NCBI GenBank assembly: GCA_963662175.1
Contig: OY759225.1
Span: 15,245,601-15,309,600, forward strand
DNA from: Aradus depressus
Lineage: Eukaryota; Arthropoda; Insecta; Hemiptera; Aradidae
Direction: 5' to 3'
DNA: 64,000 bases
In this document: piece by piece, positions 22,520 to 33,734 of the stretch
Position numbering within the stretch: position 1 is the first letter of the stretch
Layout: each line of letters starts with the position of its first letter
Program-made: the position numbers and the translations under genes
Notes under the pieces: generated by a model
What the model was told of the DNA's origin: nothing
Database searches by the model: none
Seen by the model: the letters and a program-made list of their open reading frames with translations, nothing else

Positions 22520-23433
22520 ATAGACCGATATCTCCAGTTGCTCCGATGGGAGAGCCGTCCACCGATAGACCGATATCGGTGCTAGTTGCTCTAATGTGAG
22601 ATCCGTCCACCGATAGACTGATATTGCCAGTTGCTAGTTGCTCCGATGTGAGAGCCGTCCACCGATAGACGGATTTTGTTGCTAGTTGCTCTAATGTGAA
22701 AGCCGTCCACCGATACACCGATATTGTTGCTAGTTGCTCTAATGTGAGAGCCGTCCACCGATAGACGGATTTTGTTGCTAGTTGCTCTAATGTGAAAGCC
22801 GTCCACCGATACACCGATATTGTTGCTAGTTGCTCTAATGTGAGAGCCGTCCACCGATAGACCGATATCCCCAGTTGCTAGGTGCTCCAATGTGAGATCC
22901 TTCCACCGATAGACTGATATTTCCAGTTGCTAGTTGCTCCGATGTGAGAGCCGTCAACCGATAGACCGATGTTGTTGCTAGTTGCTCTAATGTGAGAGCC
23001 GTCCACCGATAGACCGATATTGTTGCTAGTTGCTCCGATGTGAGAGCCGTCCACCGGTAGACCGATATCATTGCTGGTTGCTCCGATAAGAGAGCCGTCC
23101 ACCGATAGACCGATATCGTTGCTAGACGCTCCAATATGAGAGCCGTTCACCAATAGACCGATATAGTTGCTAATTGCTCCGATGTGAGAACCATCAACCG
23201 ATAGACCGATTTTGTTGCTAGTTGCTCTAATGTGAAAGCCGTCCACCGATACACCGATATTGTTGCTAGTTGCTCCGATGTGAGAGCCGTCCACCGATAG
23301 ACCGATATAGTTGCTTATTGCTCCGATGTGAGAGCCGTCCACCGATAGATCGATATCGTTGCTAGTTGCTCCGATGTGAGAGTCGTCCACCGATGGACTA
23401 ATATCGTCAGTTACTAATTTGGTGTGAGAGCCG
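22520..23433. repeat. 48-bp minisatellite, about 19 units
   Basis: Head-to-tail units of 48 bp built around TAGACCGATAT, GTTGCTAGTTGCTC and GTGAGAGCCGTCCACCGA. Because 48 is a multiple of three, several frames stay open. On the minus strand one reads the 16-residue repeat SVDGSHIGATSNNIGL (to 170 aa at 22878-23390) and another MYRWTALTLEQLAT. Two frames open at once argues for a by-product of unit length rather than a gene, although expression is not excluded. Confidence 0.9.
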
Positions 23434-24382
23434 CCTATGATAACTTCGGCTAATAATATCTACAAAAAATATATTAAGTTAAAAAAGTTAAAAAGCCTTG
23501 TAATTTGTTCATTTTTGTTGAGTTTTCCTCATAAATTTCAAGTTGAGACTTATTTCCGCTCCACTGGAAAAGTCCAAGAGTAAGTTTTTTAAGAGTTCTA
23601 TATACCCAAGAAAATATGAAAATTCCTTATGTTAAAAAAACTTTTGTTCTTTAATATTATTATATATATTTTTTTTTTTCAACTCCCGCTTTCCCGAGTT
23701 ACTTAGAGATGTGGAAATTATCTACCGCTCGATTGACCAAAACGAAGACAAAATAAAAAAATTATTTCAAAATTAATTTATTGAAACATTAAATTTCTCG
23801 TCCAAATACGTGCACTTCTTCGACAGATACTTCTTCTTCCTCAGGATGATCATAATCAGGATTTGATATTTGGTCTTCCATCCGAAGTTTATGGCAGAGT
23901 ATAAAAAAAAAATATGCGATCTATAAAAGTTCTTATAATTGAGTAGATGATTTCCAAAACCAGCCATTTCTCATGTTGAGTGCCAAAAGTAGCTATTAGA
24001 AAACTTAAATAAAAATTAGCAAATTTTCTAGCCACAATATATTTGGCAACGTTTGCAAGATGAGAGATAAAGTTATTACCCATCCATAAAAAAAAAAAAT
24101 CGGAACTTTAACTTAAAACGGTTAATTTTTATCAGTTTTTGGTGATTATCCCAAAAGTTGTTAACGAACAAATGGCTGGTTTTGGAAATCACCTACTCAA
24201 TTAACATATTAGTTCTGTTTTTAATTAAAAATGATAGCAGATTTACGAAAAAATTAAATAAAAATTGAGAAATTAACTATTTAAATAAATAACTATTTCA
24301 AAAATAGCATTGCGGACTTGGTGCCCCCGAGACTTGATGGCTTAAACAATTGCTTAGTTTGCTTATAGGTCGATCCGGCACT
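23434..24382. other. No gene recognised
   Basis: AT-rich. 23940-24010 and 24170-24200 contain a repeated phrase (GATTTCCAAAACCAGCCATTT and its complement), so a small inverted pair is present. Minus-strand ORFs at 23773-24083 have no domain. Confidence 0.35.
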
Positions 24383-24535
24383 GCTCATGCCCGGGCTTTA
24401 ACTACAAGGACATATCGAGTATTACCAGAGCGCTCTTTCGTCGCTCTGCCCTACTACTATAACTGTCCAAAATGTTAATCACTTAAGGTAAGGTAGTACC
24501 TACAGACTCGGGATAATCGTTATATAATGTAATGG
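24383..24535 (-). mobile_element. SINE-1 degenerate fragment
   Basis: It starts with GCTCATGCCCGGGCTTTAAC and keeps CCAGAGCGCTCTTTCGTC, then diverges. The tRNA-like head is missing. Confidence 0.6.
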
Positions 24536-24559
24536 GAGGATACTGTGCAGCGACTAGGA

Positions 24560-24890
24560 TCGCTTCAGTCTCCATCTAGCCGTGGCGAGAAGCTGAGTTG
24601 TTCACCATGTCAAGTGAAGATTCTTCAAGTGATGAAGATGTCGTTGTGTCTTATTATTATTATTATTATAGAAAAAGGAAAATCCGAAGATTATGGTGCC
24701 ATCCTTACATCGAAAGGAATGTTTGTTGGTGCTAAAGAGCTGGAAAAGTCGGATTCCAAGTTCGTAGCATTCTACCGAATGACGAAAGAATCATTACTAC
24801 ACTTGATCGGCATTGTTTCTCCATCCATAAGACAGAGGAACACACAAATGCGGGAATGTGTGAGTGCAGAAGAGTGTATTCACTAGCCAT
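24560..24890 (+). pseudogene. PIF/Harbinger transposase N-terminal remnant
   Basis: From an ATG at 24608 the frame reads MSSEDSSSDEDVVVS, six tyrosines from a TAT run, RKRKIRRLWCHPYIERNV. After a frameshift the longer frame reads KELEKSDSKFVAFYRMTKES and IVSPSIRQRNTQMRE. This is the start of a HARBI1-like transposase (W-HP, F-YRM, Q-TNMR order). The DDE catalytic part is missing. GC-richer sequence at 24890-25080 may be the remaining 3' end. Confidence 0.7.
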
Positions 24891-25089
24891 TGCGAGGCGA
24901 CGCAGGAGACTCAAGGGACGGGCGACCTTCCTAGCACGTCGCTTGAGACTGGTAGGGTACGGGTCTCCTGGGAGTGGCGTCGTTTGTGTTTCCCCACCAC
25001 TCAACATAGTAAGTGACTTCTAAGACACCCTCGAGATACTTGAGTATCGGTCGCGTCGCTTCGGAATTGCCTAATGTGAGGTTGGCCTT

Positions 25090-25215
25090 AATTGTGATGT
25101 CAGGTACTCGTTAAAGAAACCTATCTTAGGTAACTAAATATGGGTAGAGATAATTTATTTATTTCAGTCATTCGGGACCAAATTGATATGACCTCGTACT
25201 ATGAGTAATAGCTAA
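25090..25215 (+). mobile_element. SINE-1 strongly diverged fragment
   Basis: GATGTCAGGTACTCGTTAAA and ATGACCTCGTA survive from the SINE-1 body; head and tail are lost. The following 25216-25639 has no recognisable content apart from A/T runs. Confidence 0.5.
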
Positions 25216-25639
25216 CTAATAATAATAATAAATTAAAATAAATAAACTAGTAGGTTACTCGGCGTTACGCGCGAAGGACAGAAAGAGAACTGAAACCTGC
25301 ACCAACTGTCATGAAAGATTATGTGGGAGTCATAGGACTGTAAGAAGAACAACTTTGTGCCCCTATTGTGATTATTAGTTGCATCTTTAGTTGACCTTTT
25401 TTCTCTTGCTATATTTTTGTATGTATTTTGTTCTTTTGTATTCTATTGTGTTCCTATTACTTTTTTTGCTCTAGTCCAAATTGTTCCTGAATAAGTTTAC
25501 TTTCTTCTATAAATATTATTATTCTTTATAGTTACCTAGATGTGTAAAGCATGTTACCTATTCTATTATTTAATAGTTGTGTTGTGAAACTAATTCAAAT
25601 AATGTTCTTTTTACATTTAAAAAAAAAAATGATATACTT

Positions 25640-25837
25640 AGGTTAGGTTTTATGACTCATGCCCGGGCTTTAACTACGAGGTCATATCGCCTACTACCAG
25701 AGCGCTCTTTCGTCACTCTGGTGGACATGAGCCCGACTCTACTGTGGGAGTCCTAAATTTTGCCTACCCTAAATTTTTATTCATCTAGGGTAGGGGTCTT
25801 TAACGAGTACCTGACATCGTACAGGCTCGGGACCATC
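25640..25837 (-). mobile_element. SINE-1, tail half only
   Basis: Minus-strand SINE-1 beginning at its tail (AGGTTAGG) and stopping after GGCTCGGGACCATCG. The tRNA-derived head is missing, consistent with 5' truncation at insertion. 25838-26252 that follows holds no supported gene. Confidence 0.8.
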
Positions 25838-26252
25838 GGGACCCACATAGTATTATCAATTAGTTAGTTTTCTTTTTTCTAATAATTTATTTTTTTTCAT
25901 GGGTTGACGTCAACTAAGATCATTAATTATGTTTTTTGATGTAAGTGCTTTAAGTAAACCCGAAATTATAAGAAATACACGTGGGGTCCATACAGACCCC
26001 TACCTATGCCTTACAAAAGTTCACCTTACCATTAGAGGGTTAAAAATCAACTCGTTCAAAAGAGAATTCACAGAATAAACACCAACCTTCCTTCTAAAAG
26101 TGAATTCTAAGAACATATTAAACGTCAACCCGAATTAGAGGCCTGCCTGTCCGTCCAACAGAGGTAGTCTGCTCTTCTCGGTACTCGATTTCCTGTCTGC
26201 GTCCTTCCAAGAGAGGGGGAAATGTGTTGAAATCCATAGGGATTTCAGGGAA

Positions 26253-26616
26253 TATATGAGGAGTTTGGAGCCAGAGCGGACCAACTGGTTGAAACTGAAC
26301 AGGTAGAAAATGGCAATTGAAAATTGAGTACATTTTGTTTATCTCCATAAATGGGCCCCAAATATTTATTTATATTTGATCCCTTTTTGTGTTCTATAAA
26401 GTTTTTGAAGGCCGTATGATCCATTGTGACTTTGAAAATATATGCACAAAATACTTGTGAACTAAACTTAAAGTGCTGCTATCTATCACTGAAGTGAAGA
26501 AACTAAGTGATCCACACTGGTTTTGAAAAAGGGAACCTAAGCCAACATCAGGATGGTAATAACTCATTTTCCGAAAAATTGTGGGTTGGTCCGTCTGGCT
26601 CCAAACTCCTCATATA
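26253..26616. mobile_element. MITE with ATGAGGAGTTTGGAGCCAG ends, copy 2
   Basis: Near-identical to 2508-2897 with ~27 bp missing after ATTTATTTATATTTGA. The same inverted ends and TA-rich flanks are present. The high identity of the two copies suggests fairly recent mobility. Confidence 0.8.
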
Positions 26617-26941
26617 GTATTCTGCCGGGACCGTAAAAATTGTCCGCCCACCAGGGGTGTCCGGCTATCAGAGGTGACCGCCAAGAGAGGTTTCACTGTA
26701 TTTATTTTTGTATATATTTTATTATTTTCTACATATTCATATTCATTTCTCTCTTGCTTCTCATTATTTGTTTCAACTATTTTCTATTACCTGTATACAT
26801 GCATTCTTGTATTCAGCACTTCTAATTATTTTTTTTTGTACAGATTGTATTATTTTGTAAATTATTTTATTTTATCTTAATTTGTGTATATTGCCATTTA
26901 TTATTTTGTATATAAATAATATATATATATATATATATATA
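26617..26941. other. No gene; T-rich with a (TA)n tract
   Basis: Hydrophobic open frames at 26581-26880 are low-complexity T-rich sequence. A TA run (26918-26941) precedes the next MITE. Confidence 0.4.
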
Positions 26942-27290
26942 TCGTCGCCTAAGATGCAACATTGTGCATCTCAAATTTTATCGAAAATCAACAATGCACA
27001 TTACTGGATTCACATTTGTACGCCAAATACGATGAAACCATTAGTTTTATGGTTTCACCACCAGGAGCGTCACTAAAAACATTTTTGCCAACACTGTGCA
27101 TCTCAACGAAATTCCATTAAATGCATAGTTTCTGTTTTGTGACTATTTCTCATGAGAATCAGACTGAAGATTCTTATTATAATATTTCCGGCAATATAAA
27201 ACTGGTATCAGATTCGGAGATAGGAAGTTTTTTGCTGCCTTTGTGAAATAACGAAATTTGAGATGCACAATGTTGCATCTTAGGCGACGA
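26942..27290. mobile_element. MITE with TCGTCG...CGACGA ends (member 2)
   Basis: The perfect inverted ends start TCGTCGCCTAAGATGCAACA and extend ~37 bp. TA flanks both sides. 349 bp, no ORF. It shares with member 1 the terminal hexamer, a CAACA block at the same distance, and an internal CGCTCCT(A/G)GTGG motif (complement here), so the two are relatives rather than chance look-alikes. Confidence 0.85.
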
Positions 27291-27424
27291 TATATACATT
27301 TTTTTTTTATTTATTTATTTTTATTTTATTTTTTTTATACTCACTGTCATTAAATTTACTTATATTTATATTTTAACTGATTGTGAATATACCAAATAAA
27401 TAAATAACCAATAGTCAATATATA

Positions 27425-28070
27425 AAAATCACCGATTATGTACTTCCCCAGCAAAAATTAATCAATTATGTTTTCGCTCTCCCTCTAAAGCCAATCGATC
27501 GTATGGGGTAGAACGCAATATTTGACTTACATAGTGACATACTAAATTTTTCGATACATTCATCACAACGGACATTATTAGGCTATTTGAGACGAGCCAG
27601 CCTCTTCTGTTCCACTTTCCCTCCTACCAATTTCCCGTAAAATTAATAGATATTTAAAATATAAAATTAAATTTGTATACTACTATTTATTAGAGTTTTT
27701 GTGTTAAGCCCCCTCCCCTTTGGTCCATTTGGCTGACAATAAGTGTCGTATTAGAGGGTGCTATACACATAAAATTTCGTGTCTATACATTCATTCTATT
27801 GGCAATTATTAGTTTTTATGTTAATCCTCCCCACTAATAAACCCTTTCCCTTTGGTCGATTTAGCTGAATAACAACAGGTGTCGTCGTTAGATAGTTCTG
27901 GATTCATATATAAAATTTCGTATGGGTACATTCATTCTATACTTATAATGTTTAGAGACGCACATATATTTTTTTTTTCATTTTTATTCATCAGGAGTTC
28001 GGATTACATGAAATTCCGTAAGGAATTTTTGACCGATTACATAACTTCCCTTATGCATCGTATAACTGAG
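27425..28070. repeat. Dispersed repeat family A, copy 6
   Basis: It starts near GATTATGTACTTCCCCAGC, runs through three inner blocks (TCGATACATTCATCACA; ATACATTCATTCTATTGG; ACATTCATTCTATACT) and ends with the inverted-end motif (ATTTTTGACCGATTACATAA, CTTCCC). The inner blocks recur at ~100-150 bp, so the element is itself built of tandem units. Confidence 0.7.
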
Positions 28071-28151
28071 GAAGTAATATACACACATTTTCATGGAGAG
28101 ATTTAGCGCAATAATCTCTATTTTTTCGCTATTATAGTTATGTTTCAATAG

Positions 28152-28448
28152 AGGTTAGGTTAGGTTTTATGACTCATGCCCGGGCTTTAACTACGAGGTC
28201 ATATCGTCTATTACCAGAGCGCTCTTTCGTCACTCTGGACATGAGCCCGACTCTAATGTAGGAGTCCTAAATTTTGCCTTAACCTAAGTTTTTATTCACC
28301 TTGGGTAGGGGTCTTTAACGAGTAACTGGCTCGGGACCATCGCTTAACGTCCCAAAGGACGGCGTGCTTAAGTTTATTTTACCTCTCAGATAAAATAAAC
28401 TAAGGGCCTCGGTCAGGTTTCGAACCCATGTTCTTGAGCTCAGAATGT
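28152..28448 (-). mobile_element. SINE-1, 5'-truncated copy
   Basis: Tail and body are present, with internal losses around the CCAGAG stem. The copy stops inside the head just before the A box. The imperfect flanking duplication (T/A)TCAATAGA (near 28143-28151 and 28450-28458) shows that the truncation happened at insertion. Confidence 0.8.
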
Positions 28449-28487
28449 ATCAATAGATATTACATAACTATGAGAAATTTGTGATGA

Positions 28488-28830
28488 CTCACCAATCCTT
28501 ATGATCGGAGGTAAGCAGACGACACAGGGTAGAAAAAATAAAAGGATGAGGTGGCCAGACATTTCTGGTTGGATGGTCGCCTATAACACTGCCCCCAAAA
28601 CACACACACACATACACACACTGAGGATCAAGACGTCGCCAACGACCTCCCCCCGAAAAGATCGCGAGCCCACGTCCAGTGGAACGGCGGAACACCAACG
28701 AACAGGACAGAGGGCTAAGGGACGACTGACGCCCACTCCACCCCCACCCTATCTTCAACCCCCGGTCTGCCCCCCCCCCCCCCACCGGAAACCACCCCCT
28801 GCCCTCCCTATTCCCCCCAGGGGCTCCCAA
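28488..28830. other. GC-rich block of unknown nature
   Basis: Unlike its surroundings it is C-rich on the plus strand with a C run near 28770-28784. Long frames are open on both strands (28501-28833 plus, 28489-28830 minus) because of composition. The plus frame begins with basic residues (KNKRMRWPDISGWMVAYNTA) that recall the start of some retroelement ORFs, but this is not enough for a call. Confidence 0.3.
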
Positions 28831-29089
28831 TGAGATGGTAATTTGAATTTAGAATTTTGAAAATTTATGAAAATAACATAAAAATTAATTTTTTTAAATG
28901 AAATTTCTCTTTTAATTTTTCTCCAATCCCTCATTTTAAAAATGGTATCTCCAATATATCGACATGAAATTTTATACCTGAAACACACATAAGAACCGAT
29001 ACAAGTCTATCCGAAGTTTCTCTACATATATAAGAAAACTGCCACTCCTTACTAAAGTACGAGAAAGTAAAAAAAGTCGTGGGTGAATC

Positions 29090-30010
29090 CCCAGCCCATG
29101 TACTTCCCCAGAACGAATTAATCAATTAACTTTCCACTTTCCCGTTTGGCCTAAAAATCAATATTTGTCTTTAATAGGAGCCTCTGAATCCTCATATCAA
29201 TTTTTGTATCGATATTTTCATCACATCGATAATTATTAGGGTTTTTGAATGAGCCCCCTCGCCTGAACCCCCTCTCCTCTTCAATCCCCTCTCCCCAAAC
29301 AATCTCTTCTCTCTGGACGATTTGGCTGAAAGTCAAGAATTATGAAGTTCTAGATTCACGAAAAATTTTGTGTAGATACATTCATTAAGAGATTTTCCCC
29401 ATTTTTGGAAACAGGGGAGGGAAAATATAAAATTCTGGTGAAAACTCTACATCAGATTTTTGACCTATTGCATAATACTAATATTCCTTAAAGCGAGAAA
29501 TTAATTAAAAACACCGCTTAAAGATACCGCTTGTCAAGCAAATTTGATATGGCCTCAATCGAAATCACCCAGTAGTGACACTCCCCAGGCACTGAGCTGC
29601 ACTCATTTATAACTCACTGTCACTGCTGCGCTACTAAGGATTTGGCGCTTAAGACGTCGTTGGGGGAGTGTAGCAAGCAATAGATATCGCTTATACTTAT
29701 GACCTAATCAAACATCTCTTCAAATAAAAGTTACAACAAAAAAACTGAAAGGCACATTTTCCATGGGAAATTTCCCCTACGAATTTTGTTTTTTTCTATT
29801 AAGTGACCTGACCACAATTTTCTTTTATCCATGCAGAAAATTAGTGTGGTCCTTAAGGGGTTTGGAATTTGAATATAAAATTTCATATCGATACATTCAT
29901 TCGGCAGTTGTTAAAATTTTTGTGTTAAGCCACCCCTCTAATCTTCCTCTTCTTTTGGGCCAATTTGGCTCAAATCAATGGGTCCTTATGAGGTTTTGGA
30001 TACATTGGTG
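29090..30010. repeat. Dispersed repeat family A, copy 7, with family B fragment inside
   Basis: 29090-29510 carries TGTACTTCCCCAGAACGAAT, CATCACATCGATAATTATTAG and the inverted end (CTGGTGAAAACTCTACATCA). 29680-29790 is a family B arm (ATAGATATCGCTTATACTTA, CAAACATCTCTTCAAATAAA). 29820-30010 resumes family A and runs straight into the satellite at 30011. Confidence 0.6.
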
Positions 30011-30748
30011 GAAAACGAAATTCCAGTGAAGACTAGACATCGAATCCCTGACTTTGTATAGCTGGGAAAACGAAATTCTAGTGAAAACTAGACATCAAAT
30101 CCCTGACTTCGTATAGCTGGGAAAACCAAATTCCAGTGAAAATTAGACATCGAATCCCTGACTTTGTATAGCTGGGAAAACAAAATTCCAGTGAAAACTA
30201 GACATCGAATCCCTGACTTTGTATAGCTGGAGAAACGAAATTCCAGTGAAAATTAGACATTGAATCCCTGACTTCGTATAGCTGGGAAAACAAAGTTCCA
30301 TTGAAAATTAACATCGAATCCCTGACTTCGTATAGCTGGGAAAACGAAATTCAAGTGAAAATTAGACATTCAATCCCTTACTTCGTATAGCTGGGAAAAC
30401 CAAATTCAAGTGAAAATTAGACATTCAATCCCTTACTTCGTATAGCTGGGAAAACGAAATTCCAGTGAAAACTAGACATCGAATCCCTGAGTTCGTACAG
30501 CTGGGAAAACAAAATTCCAGTGAAAATTAGACATCGAATCCCTGACTTCGTATAGCTCGGAAAACGAAATTCCAGTGAAAATTAGACATCGAATCTCTGA
30601 GTTCGTACAGCTGGGGAAAAAAAAATTCCAGTGAAAATTAGACATCGAATCCCTGACTTCCTGTAGCTGGGAAAACAAAATTCCAGTGAAAATTAGACAT
30701 CGAATCCCTGACTTCTTGTAGCTGGGAAAACAAAATTCCAGTGAAAAT
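30011..30748. repeat. 55-bp satellite, about 13 units
   Basis: Units of ~55 bp: CTGGGAAAACGAAATTCCAG, TGAAAATTAGACATCGAATC, CCTGACTTCGTATAG. The unit corresponds to the terminal part of family A, in which GAAATTCC-TGAAAA, ACATCGAAT and CGTATAGCTGGG occur in the same order. Units differ by point changes and 1-2 bp indels. 30749-30999 that follows has no gene. Confidence 0.9.
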
Positions 30749-30999
30749 GAGTAAGTTAATTCATTTTAAAGTTATTTGTTTAATGTATGTACGTTGTTTG
30801 TCCAGTTTCTCATATTAGTCCAGTTCAGTGCAGAAGTTAACTTGAAATTTCTCGGTAAGCTTAACAACTCAAATGTTGGAAACAGAAATGAGGGATTTTA
30901 AACAATTTATAATACCTTTACATATACAAACTTCGTTAGATTATTTTATCCGTTTATATCCTATAAGTTATAGAATATCATTACTAAAAACAATCGTTA

Positions 31000-31480
31000 G
31001 TGAACCACAAACTTCCCCAGCACAATATAATTGTTAACGTTATCGTTCTCCAAAGTCAATCGACTGGTTGCGCTAAAACTCAATATTTGACATACATAGT
31101 GGCTTCAGAATCTTTATACTAAATTTTGTTTCCATACATTCATTACATCGGCAGTTATTTGGGAATTTCGAGTTTCCCTAATTTGATCCCTACTCACATT
31201 CGGCTGATGTCGCTGAAAACTGATAGGTGTTGTTCTTATAGATCTTTGAATTTACGTTATTAGAGTTTTTGTGTTAAGCTTCTCCCCTAATTCTCTTCTT
31301 ATCTTTGACCGATTTTACTGAAAATCTATGGATGTCGTTCTTACAGGGTTCTAAATCTGGCGATACTTTCATTCTAACCGGAATTAACGTGTTCACAGAC
31401 ACATGCAGGAGATTGGAACACATGAAATTCAGTTGACAACTTCTTATATGGCCCGCGTAAACGTAGTTTCATTTTGAACG
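31000..31480. repeat. Dispersed repeat family A, copy 8
   Basis: It begins ACTTCCCCAGCACAATATAA and continues with TTGACATACATAGTGGCTTC, ATACATTCATTACATCGGCA and TTTACTGAAAATCTATGGAT. The right end is decayed. Confidence 0.6.
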
Positions 31481-31539
31481 GGAGAAGAGTCAACGCATAA
31501 AATGATTGCTATCTCTTTAACGATCGATCATGAAATTTC

Positions 31540-31915
31540 ACATTTTCATGCAATTTCACATTTATCATCCTTATAAGCTCCGTTCTAACATAAGCCATGT
31601 GCTTTTTGAAAACTAGTCTTTAATAAATGATCGGATATTGATGATATTTCACATGTAGCATCCTTATATATGCATCCTTTCACATGTAGCTTACTTGAAA
31701 CATAGGTCATGTGACATCTGAAAGCTAGTCTTTAATAAATTACCGTATATTCATGATATTTCACATGTAGCATCCTTATAAGCTCCGTTCCAACATGAGC
31801 CATGTGACATCTGAAAGCTAGTCTTTAATGGTTGACCGGATATTCATGATATTTCACATGTGGCATCCTTACAAGCCCACTTGAAACATAGGCCATGTGA
31901 CATCTGAAAGCTCTT
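31540..31915. repeat. Tandem repeat, three to four units of ~90-110 bp
   Basis: The recurring phrases ATATTTCACATGTAGCATCC, AACATGAGCCATGTGACATC and TGAAAGCTAGTCTTTAAT repeat in order, with indels. No coding content. Confidence 0.8.
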
Positions 31916-32349
31916 TAAAAGTTATACCCAGTATGTCCCAGTTGTATAGGGAAGTTGTTCAAAAATTTGATATTGACTTTTCACCGGAATTTCCTGTTTT
32001 CCAACCTACTGATTCCAAAAATAAAAAAAAAAATAAAAAAAAAAATAAAAAAAAAAAATGGATGCGGTTCACATCAAAAATATTCTATTCAAAGCACGGC
32101 AGAAAGGTAGCCAAAATATTAATTTCTGTCCGCAATGAAAGGGATTCCGTTCGTCATTTACTCGTTTCAGGAGGCGGATAGTTAAAATCCAGATTTATTG
32201 AAGTAAAACTGCAGTTTGCATCGGTGTAATCGAACAAAAAAATCCTCTTTTGTCCTTTTCAAACTTCATATTGAATGCATTTTAGGGTGAATAATGTCAT
32301 TCATTTTTGTTGTGTTTCCTCCCCATATTTTTTTGTTTAAAAAAAAAAC
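31916..32349. other. No gene; A-rich
   Basis: The frame at 31897-32181 contains a low-complexity Lys/Asn run from (AAAAAAT)n at 32015-32058 and has no domain. Confidence 0.4.
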
Positions 32350-32955
32350 TGATAGTATCTGGGACATCCAGTGGTCAGGCAGTATCCACGTAGAGTCTAG
32401 ACGTACCCGGATTTCCGGAAAATATGCATGGTCGTTCGGTCATCCGATGATCGTGACCACCGCTGTTGCCAATTCTCAACAATCCATTCCTGGACAATGT
32501 CCTCATCGATATCTGCTCTTAAAGGCAAATCGCGTCTACAAAAGTACGAGGCGACAGACGTCCAAGACTAAGTCTATGAGTGAAGCTCCTGACAGCACCT
32601 GTAGAGTACTATAGGCCTTTGTAACCCTTAAAATGGCTGCTCTCTGGGCTTGCGCAAGGATCACATGTCTCCGCTTCGTGGGATGATGCCACCACCCAAC
32701 AGGTACGCCTTGTTACAGCCTCGAATCACTCCAGTGTAGATGATTCTCATATAGTAAGCCACATCCTGGAGGAGTGCCCTGAATAAAGGGATGAGATGGC
32801 CAAGAGGATCCAAACAAGAAATCTTCAAGTGATGTTTGGGGATGACGACTGGACTATAGAAGCCGTTCTAACAGCAACAAGAGAAAGCTGTCTCATAGAA
32901 ACCTAATCCATGATTGCACAGCGTAAAAGGCGACAAATGAATCTATTCTATTCTA
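32350..32955. mobile_element. LINE with inverted 5' part (twin-priming structure)
   Basis: The 3' part (32741-32955, plus) encodes SHILEECPE then TRNLQVMFGDD and ends in a TCTAT array, the same family and tail as 3918-4262. Immediately upstream, 32350-32740 is LINE coding sequence on the minus strand: ILAQAQRAAILRVTKAYST, LSGASLIDLVLDVCR, RADIDEDIVQEWIVENWQQR. That region normally precedes the C-terminal knuckle, so the two pieces look like one element whose 5' part is inverted. Confidence 0.55.
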
Positions 32956-33137
32956 TTCTCTATTTATTTTCAGTTAGCTGGACTTACCCTATACTTCGTA
33001 AAGCTCTGGAAATAAAAAGATCTGTTATTGTCATATTGAGTTGCAAGTTCTCCTGCCTTCAAAGTAATATTTTCTAAAGAATGAAATATTCTTGTTTTTA
33101 CGAGTTGGTTCAATTTCATTTTAGTGTCGAGGACTTA

Positions 33138-33170
33138 GGGGGGGGGGGGGGAGGGGGGGGGGGGGGGGGG
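33138..33170. repeat. Long G tract
   Basis: Almost pure G over ~33 bp with one A. It directly precedes the tandem duplication at 33177. Confidence 0.9.
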
Positions 33171-33176
33171 AAGTTG

Positions 33177-33734
33177 AACTGAGAGATCCTCGGAAATTGC
33201 CTTCATAGTATGAGATGAGATCGGCACCTCACAATACAGGACGATCCCGTGGCAGAGTGGCCTAGACACCTGGTAACCCTTCCTGAGATAACTTCTTATT
33301 TTTAGGGTTCCACTCTCCAAGGGTTCCAAGAGAACCCCTATCGTTCTGTCCGTCAGTCACAGTCCTCTAGCTTCTGAACTACGGTCAATGGACGATCTTC
33401 TCTGAAGTTTCTGAGTGTTCTTACATATATTTTATATATTATCGGCATTTATTAACTGAGAGATCCTCGGAAATTGCCTTCATAGTATGAGATGAGATCG
33501 GCACCTCACAATACAGGACGATCCCGTGGCAGAGTGGCCTAGACACCTGGTAACCCTTCCTGAGATAACTTCTTATTTTTAGGGTTCCACTCTCCAAGGG
33601 TTCCAAGAGAACCCCTATCGTTCTGTCCGTCAGTCACAGTCCTCTAGCTTCTGAACTACGGTCAATGGACGATCTTCTCTGAAGTTTCTGAGTGTTCTTA
33701 CATATATTTTATATATTATCGGCATTTATTAACT
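33177..33734. repeat. Exact tandem duplication, period 277 bp
   Basis: The block starting GAGAGATCCTCGGAAATTGC at 33181 is repeated at 33458 with no difference visible by eye, up to the ATTTATTAACT junction. Each unit has tRNA-promoter-like pieces (TGGCAGAGTGGCCTAGACA and GGGTTCCACTCTCC), which could be a decayed tRNA-derived head. Such identity means a very recent duplication or an assembly artefact. Confidence 0.85.

Noticed and set aside
22520..23433. CRISPR-like array of 48-bp units
   Set aside because: The units are contiguous variants with no unique spacers, in a eukaryotic context; it is a minisatellite.
28501..28833. Proline-rich 110-aa ORF and its minus-strand 113-aa counterpart
   Set aside because: Both strands are open because the block is C-rich; no domain, splice site or neighbour supports a gene.
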